From positions 1 to 5,190 of the forward strand of contig CAKZYM010000134.1 of NCBI GenBank assembly GCA_937884685.1: 5,190 nt of DNA, given 5' to 3'. Positions within the stretch are counted from its first letter, which is position 1. Every line of letters begins with the position of its first letter. This document shows, in pieces, positions 1-5,190 of this stretch. The position numbers were made by a program, and so were the translations under genes. The notes below the pieces were generated by a model. That model had not been told where the DNA came from. It saw only the letters and a list, made by a program, of their open reading frames with translations, and searched no databases. Origin of the DNA: an uncultured Calothrix sp. (GTDB taxonomy: Bacteria; Cyanobacteriota; Cyanobacteriia; Cyanobacteriales; Nostocaceae).

Positions 1-54
1 TCAGTTATCAGTTATCAGTTATCAGTTATCAGTTATCAGTTATCAGTTATCAGT
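1..54. repeat. TCAGTTA heptamer tandem array (STRR type)
   Basis: Seven perfect copies of TCAGTTA followed by a five-base partial copy (TCAGT). The array starts at the first base of the window, so it may continue upstream and its true copy number is unknown. Short tandemly repeated heptanucleotides of this kind are a known feature of heterocystous cyanobacterial genomes. There is no spacer structure, so it is not a CRISPR array. It also forms the outer part of the left arm of a larger inverted repeat whose right arm ends near base 385. Confidence 0.95.
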
Positions 55-56
55 GG

Positions 57-83
57 CTCACCCAAAGAGTGTGAATCATCAGT
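57..83 (+). repeat. Left inner inverted-repeat arm
   Basis: This 27-base arm contains CACCCAAAGAGTGTG followed by AATCATCAGT and pairs with 303-329. All four mismatches (57/329, 65/321, 68/318 and 74/312) are C-A or A-C on the plus strand, which become G-T wobble pairs on the minus strand. A minus-strand RNA or single strand could therefore pair along the whole 27 bases. Confidence 0.85.
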
Positions 84-302
84 CAGATTTTAGGTTTTAA
101 TATTAAACATAATTTATTTATTAAAATCTAAAAATTATTCTGTCTAATCAACGAAATAGAATGTAATAAATTCAAATAGCTAATTGATTAATAAGTAAAA
201 GTATCAAAAACTAATCAAAAATTATATTTTCTATACAAAAACAATTATTTGTATCAAAAAAACTATGCTGTACGACTTTTAAATGATAATTATTAATTGG
301 TA
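84..302. other. AT-rich non-coding centre of the repeat element
   Basis: These 219 bases are very AT-rich, with stops in all frames and no open frame worth calling. A short inverted pair AGATTTTA (85-92) and TAAAATCT (122-129) could form a small hairpin. Two related phrases beginning GTATCAAAAA occur near 201 and 251. No RNA gene, riboswitch or clear promoter was recognised. Confidence 0.6.
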
Positions 303-329
303 ACTGATGATCCACACCCTCTGGGTGAA
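303..329 (-). repeat. Right inner inverted-repeat arm
   Basis: This is the reverse-complement partner of 57-83, containing ACTGATGATCCACACCCTCT and then GGGTGA. It keeps the same junction with heptamer-register sequence as the left arm, which supports the two arms being copies of one sequence rather than a chance match. Confidence 0.85.
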
Positions 330-343
330 CAACTGATCACTGG

Positions 344-385
344 TAACAGTTAACAGTTAACAGTTAACTGTTAACTGTTCACTGA
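344..385. repeat. TAACAGT / TAACTGT heptamer palindrome
   Basis: Three copies of TAACAGT (344-364) are followed by two copies of TAACTGT (365-378) and a diverged unit, TCACTGA (379-385). The switch from one unit to its near reverse complement creates a perfect 28-base palindrome at 352-379. It extends to 347-384 with one mismatched pair (351/380). It could extrude as a cruciform or fold as a hairpin in RNA. There is no following T tract, so it does not look like an intrinsic terminator. It ends about 37 bases before the start codon of the first gene. Confidence 0.9.
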
Positions 386-421
386 TATCCTATTACCACA
401 AGGTCACTCAGTTAAATAAGA

Positions 422-721
422 ATGGAACTTCAAAGCAAAATAATTACCGTAGAGTTGAGTGATGGCACAAATGTAAGAGTTGAAGCTACTCTTATTGGGG
501 ACCGCAAATTAACTTTCCAAACCCGACCGTTTAGTGAAGTAACTAATGCTATAGAGTCTTTGACAAAGGACATTGCGGAAACTGTACAAAAGGTAAAACC
601 AGATAAAGCACGTGTAAGATTTGGAATAGACGTTGGTATTGAATCTGGTAAACTTACACCTTTGCTTGTTAAAGATGCTTCTACGGGTAATATTGAGATT
701 ACTTTGGAATGGGGTAGTTAA
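422..721 (+). CDS. Trypsin-co-occurring domain 1 (Trypco1 / CU044_2847 type) small protein
   Basis: This 99-residue soluble protein has no signal peptide, membrane segment or catalytic motif. The layout matches the Trypco1 family as I recall it. An N-terminal beta strand region (about 5-24) is followed by a helix (about 37-58), the conserved-looking stretch VRFGIDVGIESGKL (65-78), and a closing strand IEITLEW (91-97). The family was named for standing next to or fused to trypsin-like proteases and other parts of NTPase-centred bacterial conflict systems, where it is thought to be a non-enzymatic adaptor. Here no protease is adjacent; the next genes encode a P-loop ATPase and a STAND NTPase. 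The ATG at 422 gives the full domain, but it lacks a clear Shine-Dalgarno; the upstream bases read AAATAAGA. The protein's exact role is inferred. Confidence 0.8.
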   Translation: MELQSKIITVELSDGTNVRVEATLIGDRKLTFQTRPFSEVTNAIESLTKDIAETVQKVKPDKARVRFGIDVGIESGKLTPLLVKDASTGNIEITLEWGS

Positions 722-879
722 TTTAACAACAATATTATCGAAGCCAGCAGTTAGAATATTCTCTGAATAAATAATTAGATAAACATAAATTAAATACAAA
801 AAAGTACAAAAGACTGTGGAATATACATAAAAAATTCTGTATAAAAAAGGGATAAAAACCGCGAACATAAGAGAAGTGC
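722..879. other. Intergenic spacer between Trypco1 and ATPase genes
   Basis: This is 158 bases of AT-rich sequence with stops in all plus-strand frames. A perfect 10-base palindrome, AGAATATTCT, lies at 753-762. No terminator-like GC hairpin was seen, so read-through from the small gene into the ATPase is possible. The gap is also long enough to carry a promoter, but no convincing paired -35 and -10 boxes were found. A purine-rich AAGAGAAG (869-876) sits just before the next ATG and may act as a close-set ribosome binding site. Confidence 0.5.
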
Positions 880-2307
880 ATGAAACTTGATTTACAGAAG
901 TTTTACCAAGTTTGTAACCCTAGCAAGACTTTAGTTGTAAGCAATCCCTTAGATAGACAATATTATATTGATTTTTCTTCAGTACGCGGTGGAAAGATAA
1001 TCGAAGAATTGAAACAAAATATCACTTTCTTCTCTCCTGATGAGCCAACTTGCGAGCTATTTACAGGACACATTGGCTGTGGTAAATCTACAGAGCTGCT
1101 GCGACTGAAGGCTGAATTAGAAACTGAAGGCTTTCATGTAGTTTACTTTGAGTCAAGTCAAGACTTGGAAATGGGGGATGTTGATATTGCTGATGTAATG
1201 TTGGCAATTGCTCGTCGCGTGAGTGAAAGTCTTGATAATTTTGAAAAGCTAGAATTAGCCGAACCAAAGGGTTTAAAGTCTTTGCTCGTTGGTATTGCAA
1301 AACTTTTACAGACAGAGGTGGAAGTAACCGGGGAAGCCACAATCCCAGGTATGGGAAAATTTGCTGCTGGTAGTGACGGAACATTTTCTGCTCAAGCGAG
1401 TATTCCCGGTATTGGTGAATTGAAAGCCAATGAAAAAGAAGGAGTTTCGCTAGTAGCATTGGGAATTGGCAAAATTACAGCTAAAGCGAAAGACAGTCCC
1501 GAACTTCGCAATAAATTAAGAGAATATCTTGGTCCGCGAACCAAAGGGATTTTAGATGTAATTAATGAGGAATTAATAGAACCGGGTATTAAGAAACTTA
1601 AGCAATGCGGAAAAAAGGGATTAGTAGTAATTATTGATAATCTTGACCGTCTCGAAAGCGTTCAGAAACCCTGGGGAAGACCCCAAGCAGAATATCTATT
1701 TGTAGATAGAGGAGAGCAATTACGGCAACTTAAATGTCATGTTGTTTACACAATGCCTTTAGCACTGAGGTTTTCTAACGATATCACTAGGTTGAGTCAG
1801 CGATTTACGGTTAATCCCAAAGTGTTACCGATGGTACCTGTAGTCCAGCGAGATGGAAATCTATCGGAACAGGGGATGTATCTGCTCAAGCAGATGGTAA
1901 TGATTAGAGCCGTTCCATACTTACCACCAGAGCAGCGTATGGAGGTAGTGACGGAAGTTTTTGATAGTCATGAAACTTTGGAAAGATTATGTCGTGTCAG
2001 TGGTGGTCACGTCCGCGAGTTACTGATGTTGCTTTACGACTGGATTAAAAAACAGCGTCAATTTCCTCTTACCAGGGATGTTTTAGAGCGTGTAATTAAA
2101 TCCAGTTGCAATCAAATGACTTTAGCAATTACAGATGATGAGTGGGAATTGCTGCGTCAAGTTGCTAAGTATAAGCAGGTTCGAGGAGATGAGGGATATC
2201 GCAGTGTAATTCACAGTCGCTTTGTGTACGAATATTGTGACGGTGAAGGTTTTTGGTTTGATATCAATCCACTTTTGGCAGAAGCAGTTGAGTTTCAAAA
2301 CAGTTAG
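880..2307 (+). CDS. P-loop ATPase (AAA/STAND-like) with C-terminal winged-helix-like region
   Basis: This is a predicted cytoplasmic ATPase of 475 residues. Walker A is GHIGCGKST at 63-71 (Lys69). Walker B is GLVVIIDNLDRL at 247-258 (Asp253 and Asp256). HVVYTMP (287-293) fits a sensor-1 strand, and SGGHVREL (374-381) resembles the arginine-bearing sensor-2 motif of ORC-like AAA proteins. The N-terminal block YYIDFSSVRGG (28-38) is characteristic of a family common in filamentous cyanobacteria. The C-terminal region (about 413-475, ending around FDINPLLAEAV) looks like a winged helix. Between the Walker motifs lies a glycine-rich insert (about 145-203) with three GxGxhxA repeats. All catalytic residues appear present, so it should bind and hydrolyse ATP. 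It has no transmembrane segment or effector domain. The next gene encodes a large STAND protein that it may regulate; that link is inferred. The cellular role of the family is not established to my knowledge. Confidence 0.88.
   Translation: MKLDLQKFYQVCNPSKTLVVSNPLDRQYYIDFSSVRGGKIIEELKQNITFFSPDEPTCELFTGHIGCGKSTELLRLKAELETEGFHVVYFESSQDLEMGDVDIADVMLAIARRVSESLDNFEKLELAEPKGLKSLLVGIAKLLQTEVEVTGEATIPGMGKFAAGSDGTFSAQASIPGIGELKANEKEGVSLVALGIGKITAKAKDSPELRNKLREYLGPRTKGILDVINEELIEPGIKKLKQCGKKGLVVIIDNLDRLESVQKPWGRPQAEYLFVDRGEQLRQLKCHVVYTMPLALRFSNDITRLSQRFTVNPKVLPMVPVVQRDGNLSEQGMYLLKQMVMIRAVPYLPPEQRMEVVTEVFDSHETLERLCRVSGGHVRELLMLLYDWIKKQRQFPLTRDVLERVIKSSCNQMTLAITDDEWELLRQVAKYKQVRGDEGYRSVIHSRFVYEYCDGEGFWFDINPLLAEAVEFQNS
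1348..1482 (+). other. Glycine-rich internal repeat within the ATPase
   Basis: Three related heptads occur in the insert between Walker A and Walker B: GMGKFAA (residues 157-163), GIGELKA (177-183) and GIGKITA (195-201). The first two sit in a 20-residue direct repeat, ATIPGMGKFAA against ASIPGIGELKA. The pattern alternates glycine with hydrophobic residues and lacks charge at the core. This suggests a small beta-rich or hairpin-forming insertion rather than part of the ATPase core. Its function is unknown. Confidence 0.65.
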
Positions 2308-2344
2308 GAGTTAGTGGTTAGTCGTTAGTCGTTAGTTGCTAGTT
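2303..2344. repeat. GTTAGTC-type heptamer array spanning the stop codon of the ATPase gene
   Basis: Six consecutive seven-base units in one register: GTTAGGA, GTTAGTG, GTTAGTC, GTTAGTC, GTTAGTT and GCTAGTT. The TAG stop of the upstream gene (2305-2307) lies inside the first unit. This is a second STRR-type array, with a unit different from the one at the window start. Confidence 0.85.
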
Positions 2345-2379
2345 TATTAGTTTTAATTTTTCCTTGTCTCCAATTTTAT

Positions 2380-2393
2380 GTTCCCTGTTCCCT
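2380..2393. repeat. GTTCCCT heptamer dimer
   Basis: Two perfect adjacent copies of GTTCCCT in the spacer before the STAND gene. Short runs of this unit are common in intergenic DNA of filamentous cyanobacteria, from general knowledge. It sits 25 bases before the next start codon. Confidence 0.7.
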
Positions 2394-2418
2394 CTTAATA
2401 TTATTATTTCAAAATCCT

Positions 2419-5190
2419 ATGACTAAGAGTATTGAGGATATTCAAGCTTATAACGAAGATTCTTGGCAAGAATTATGCTGGGCAATTTCTAATTCTCAAG
2501 GAGAATTTTCGCTAATTTTAGCCCATTGTAATTCGGTTAGTTTGCAACATAGTTTGACAGAGAAATTACAAACTAATTGTCCGGTAAACGTTAGTAAAAT
2601 AGTTATTGATAAATCGACTCAAAGACTTTACAAGACTATTCAAGCTGAATTAGGTGAAGAATATCCTCAAGCTTTGATAGTCTTTGGTTTGGAATCGGTA
2701 AAACAATTAGATGCAGTACTTAAAGGTGCTAACCAGGTGCGGGAAGAATTTCGCAAAAATTTTCCTTTCCCTGTGGTACTCTGGGTTACGGATGAAGTAC
2801 TGCAAAAGCTTATTCGTATAGCTCACGATTTGCAAACTTGGGCAACCACCATAGAATTTGCCATTGCTACAAATTATTTGCTCGAAGTTATCCAAAAAAC
2901 ATCAGATAAAGTCTTCACAAAAGTATTGGAAGCAGGTGCAGGTAGGTTTCTCAATAACAATGCTCTTGATTTAGGAATAGGTTCTCCACAGCGCATAGAA
3001 TTAGAACTAGCACAAGCCGAGCTTCAAAATCGCAATATAGTTATACAACCGGAATTAGAAGCAGGTTTAGAGTTTGTTTTAGGTAGAGATATCGGTAAAA
3101 CTCTGGAAAATTCTCTACAGCATTACGAGCAGAGCTTAAAACGTTTATCCAATTCCCAATCTACTCAAACACTCGAAAAACGAGCTTGCGTACTCTACAG
3201 TATGGGCTTATCGTGGCGTACCTATGCTGCACTATATCGCAATGAATACGAGCAAGCTTGTGAAAAAGCGCAAAATTATTTTAAGAAATGTACAACCGTA
3301 TTTGAGCAAGCTAACCGTCCGGATTTAGTTAGTAATTTTATCAATGCTTGGGGAGAAGTACTGCAACGTCAAGAAAAATGGGATGAATTAGAAGCTGTCA
3401 GCAATAAAGCATTAAATTTACATCAAACCTATCCACATCAATTTAGATTAGCGCGAGCTTATGGTTTTTTAGCTGAAGTAATGCTGAATAAATCTGCTCC
3501 AACCGAAGCTAAAGAAAACGCCCAAAAAGCACTCGAAATTTTAGATAATGCGACATCAAATGCTGAAAATTCTTTAACAAAAAAAATAATTGCCGATTTA
3601 GAATGGGAGCGCTCTTATCATCGGGGTTGGTATTTATTTACTTTAGCGAAATCACAATTAGCACTAAACCAAATAGAAGAAGCAATTAAAAATTTAGAAA
3701 GAGCCAAACAGCAAACAAAGCATCAATACGACCCAGAACTTTTTATTTGGATTTTAACAGAATTACGAGACTGTTATTTTCATCAAGGAAAATATTTAAA
3801 AGCATTTCATACCAAACAAAAACAGCGGTCTTTAGAACAACAATATGGTTTTCGAGCTTTTGTCGGTGCGGGAAGATTACAGCCAAAACGACAAATCAGT
3901 AATCCCGGTTTAGCACTCACCGAAAAACGAGGAACAGTGGCTCAAGAAATCGCTGCTTCCGGAAGACAGCAAGATATAAATCGATTTGTTGAAAGAATAG
4001 GAAGACACGACCATAAATTAACTGTAATTCACGGACAGTCTGGTGTCGGAAAAAGCTCAATTTTACAAGCTGGTTTAGTCCCAACTTTGCAATATAAATC
4101 TATCGGTACTCGCGATGTCGTACCTGTTTTGCAGCAAGTTTATACCGATTGGGTAACGGAATTAGGAAAGCTTTTAGCCGAAGCAATAAAATCCCCTTAC
4201 TTATCTCGCAGACAAGAAGAGGATTTTCAACCTATAGCTGTAAAAGGTGAAAATTCTGAAGCTGCAATTAAAGCTATTCTCAAACAACTGCAAAAAAACG
4301 CCGAAAATGAACTATTAACAGTCATAGTATTCGACCAATTTGAAGAATTTTTCTTCGTTTACAAAGACGCAAAACAAAGACTTATATTTTATAACTTTCT
4401 CCGAAAATGCTTAGATGTTCCCCATGTCAGAGTTATTTTATCGCTGCGGGAAGACTATTTATATTATCTTCTCGAATGCAACAACCGTTTGATAGATTTT
4501 GAAGTCATTAATAACAACATCCTTGACAAAGATATTCTTTATTACTTGGGTAATTTTTCTCCAGCAGACAGCAAAACATTAATCAATAACTTAACAAAAA
4601 CAACTCAATTATTTTTAGAACCCACTTTAATTGATGCTTTAGTAGAAGACTTAGCGGGAGAATTAGACGAAGTACGTCCGATTGAATTACAGGTTGTAGG
4701 AACGCAGCTACAAACCGAAGAAATTAGTACTTTAGCCAAATATCAAGAACGAGGACCCAAAGAAGAATTAGTCGCAAGATTTTTAGAAGAAGTAGTTAAC
4801 GATTGCGGGAAAGAAAACCAGCAAATTACTAAATTAGTTTTGTATTTATTGACAGATGAAAATAATACCCGTCCTCTAAAAACCCGAGCCGATTTAGAAA
4901 TGGAATTAGAGGTTGAGTCAGAAAAACTAGATTTGATATTACTAATTTTAGTTAAATCGGGTTTAATATTTAAAATTCCTTCGGTTCCAGATGATAGATA
5001 TCAATTGGTACATGATTATTTAGTTCACTTTGTTCGTCAGCAACAGTCAGCACGGTTAATTGCTGAGTTGGAGAAGGAAAGAGAGCAGCGGAAGTTGACA
5101 GAAGCAAAATTATTAAAAGCAACACAACGACAATTAAGACAAGCTTATATTGCAGGTACAGTTGTTGCAGTGCTAGCAATTTTGACTGGT
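2419..5190 (+). CDS. TPR-like / nSTAND1 NTPase membrane protein, 3' end cut by window
   Basis: This frame is open for 924 codons and runs off the window. An N-terminal domain of about 140 residues has the repeated hydrophobic strands of a P-loop-type fold (FSLILAHC at 30-37, PFPVVLWVTDE at 116-126) but no Walker A. Residues about 215-480 are helical and TPR-like. A complete nSTAND1 module follows: GRQQDINRFVERI near 515-527, Walker A GQSGVGKSS at 539-547 (Lys545), Walker B VIVFDQFEEFF at 635-645 (Asp639), SLREDYL at 675-681, RPIELQVVGTQL near 753-764, and LVHDYL at 863-868 in the probable winged helix. A charged coiled coil (about 875-907) leads into a hydrophobic stretch beginning at 909 (AYIAGTVVAVLAILTG), probably a transmembrane helix. 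Related proteins often continue into WD40 or other sensor domains, but none is visible here. The ATG at 2419 is the first start after an in-frame stop at 2326, with no obvious Shine-Dalgarno. The likely role is an NTP-driven signalling or conflict switch, which is inferred. Confidence 0.88.
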   Translation, partial: MTKSIEDIQAYNEDSWQELCWAISNSQGEFSLILAHCNSVSLQHSLTEKLQTNCPVNVSKIVIDKSTQRLYKTIQAELGEEYPQALIVFGLESVKQLDAVLKGANQVREEFRKNFPFPVVLWVTDEVLQKLIRIAHDLQTWATTIEFAIATNYLLEVIQKTSDKVFTKVLEAGAGRFLNNNALDLGIGSPQRIELELAQAELQNRNIVIQPELEAGLEFVLGRDIGKTLENSLQHYEQSLKRLSNSQSTQTLEKRACVLYSMGLSWRTYAALYRNEYEQACEKAQNYFKKCTTVFEQANRPDLVSNFINAWGEVLQRQEKWDELEAVSNKALNLHQTYPHQFRLARAYGFLAEVMLNKSAPTEAKENAQKALEILDNATSNAENSLTKKIIADLEWERSYHRGWYLFTLAKSQLALNQIEEAIKNLERAKQQTKHQYDPELFIWILTELRDCYFHQGKYLKAFHTKQKQRSLEQQYGFRAFVGAGRLQPKRQISNPGLALTEKRGTVAQEIAASGRQQDINRFVERIGRHDHKLTVIHGQSGVGKSSILQAGLVPTLQYKSIGTRDVVPVLQQVYTDWVTELGKLLAEAIKSPYLSRRQEEDFQPIAVKGENSEAAIKAILKQLQKNAENELLTVIVFDQFEEFFFVYKDAKQRLIFYNFLRKCLDVPHVRVILSLREDYLYYLLECNNRLIDFEVINNNILDKDILYYLGNFSPADSKTLINNLTKTTQLFLEPTLIDALVEDLAGELDEVRPIELQVVGTQLQTEEISTLAKYQERGPKEELVARFLEEVVNDCGKENQQITKLVLYLLTDENNTRPLKTRADLEMELEVESEKLDLILLILVKSGLIFKIPSVPDDRYQLVHDYLVHFVRQQQSARLIAELEKEREQRKLTEAKLLKATQRQLRQAYIAGTVVAVLAILTG

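Larger units (their letters stand above)
1..385. repeat. Palindromic repeat element with 83-bp inverted arms, MITE-like
   Basis: Bases 1-83 align without gaps to the reverse complement of 303-385, with 67 of 83 positions matching by hand count. The inner part of the arms is unique sequence (57-83 against 303-329, 23 of 27 matching, sharing CACCCA, GTGTG and ATCATCAGT). The outer part is heptamer repeat in the same seven-base register on both sides. The 219 bases between the arms are AT-rich and contain no credible open frame. This architecture fits a non-autonomous element such as a MITE, or a repeat made by inverted duplication. No transposase is present and no target-site duplication can be defined, because the left boundary may lie outside the window. 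The element ends 36 bases before the first gene, so it occupies the place where that gene's promoter would be expected. Confidence 0.75.

Noticed and set aside
1..54. CRISPR array
   Set aside because: The repeats are seven bases long and directly adjoining, with no spacers and no cas genes nearby.
347..384. Intrinsic terminator of an upstream gene
   Set aside because: The hairpin is symmetrical and AT-rich, and it lacks a following T tract; it is explained by the switch in heptamer orientation.
368..396. Sigma-70 promoter for the Trypco1 gene (CTGTTA as -35, TATTAC as -10, 17-base spacing)
   Set aside because: The -35 match is poor and the -10 is only approximate; in DNA this AT-rich such matches are expected by chance.
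509..868. Minus-strand open frame of 119 codons
   Set aside because: It lies antisense to the Trypco1 gene and the AT-rich spacer. The translation is rich in Phe, Tyr and Ile as expected from AT-rich reverse complement, and matches no family I recognise.
1088..1459. Minus-strand open frames inside the ATPase gene (including a shorter one at 1158-1340)
   Set aside because: They lie opposite a clearly coding frame with intact Walker motifs and give low-complexity Leu/Gln/Ser-rich translations.
2326..2418. Upstream extension of the STAND gene
   Set aside because: The frame is open back to a stop at 2326 but contains no ATG, GTG or TTG start in frame and runs through heptamer repeat sequence, so 2419 is the best start.
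2707..2895. Minus-strand open frame of 62 codons
   Set aside because: It is antisense to the N-terminal domain of the STAND gene and has no recognisable motif.
4970..5179. Minus-strand open frame encoding a Leu/Val/Ile-rich, membrane-like small protein
   Set aside because: The hydrophobic run is the reverse complement of codons for the charged, glutamine-rich coiled coil of the STAND protein, so it is most likely a shadow. An antisense toxin-like peptide was considered, but nothing else supports it.

Overview
The window looks like accessory chromosome or plasmid sequence from a filamentous, heterocyst-forming type cyanobacterium (Nostocales; Rivularia or Calothrix-like, genus not certain). 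This rests on AT-rich codon use, on tandem heptanucleotide repeats in the intergenic spaces (TCAGTTA, TAACAGT, GTTAGTC, GTTCCCT; the STRR class known from heterocystous cyanobacteria), and on protein families that are abundant in these organisms. All names come from reading motifs; no database search was run.

Layout: bases 1-385 are a non-coding, palindromic repeat element. Two 83-base arms in inverted orientation (1-83 and 303-385, 67 of 83 positions complementary by hand count) flank an AT-rich centre. Three genes follow, all on the + strand. (1) 422-721 encodes a 99-residue protein of the trypsin-co-occurring domain 1 (Trypco1, also called CU044_2847) type. (2) 880-2307 encodes a 475-residue soluble P-loop ATPase with intact Walker A and Walker B motifs and a C-terminal winged-helix-like region. 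(3) 2419 to the window edge is a long open frame (924 codons, no stop) encoding a multidomain STAND protein. It has a Walker-A-less N-terminal domain, a TPR-like helical region, a full nSTAND1 NTPase module, a coiled coil and the start of a transmembrane helix. The gene is cut by the window end.

The three genes are co-directional and separated by 158 and 111 bases of non-coding DNA. The second gap begins with a heptamer array that includes the stop codon of gene 2 and ends with a GTTCCCT dimer. No convincing gene was found on the minus strand.

Working model (inference): the genes form an NTP-dependent conflict or signalling module of the kind described for multicellular bacteria, in which Trypco1 proteins, P-loop ATPases and STAND NTPases occur together. 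The small Trypco1 protein would be an adaptor, the 475-residue ATPase a regulator, and the TPR-nSTAND1 protein a membrane-tethered sensor or assembly platform. No protease, nuclease or other toxic effector is visible, so the effector, if any, lies outside the window or in the missing C-terminus of gene 3.
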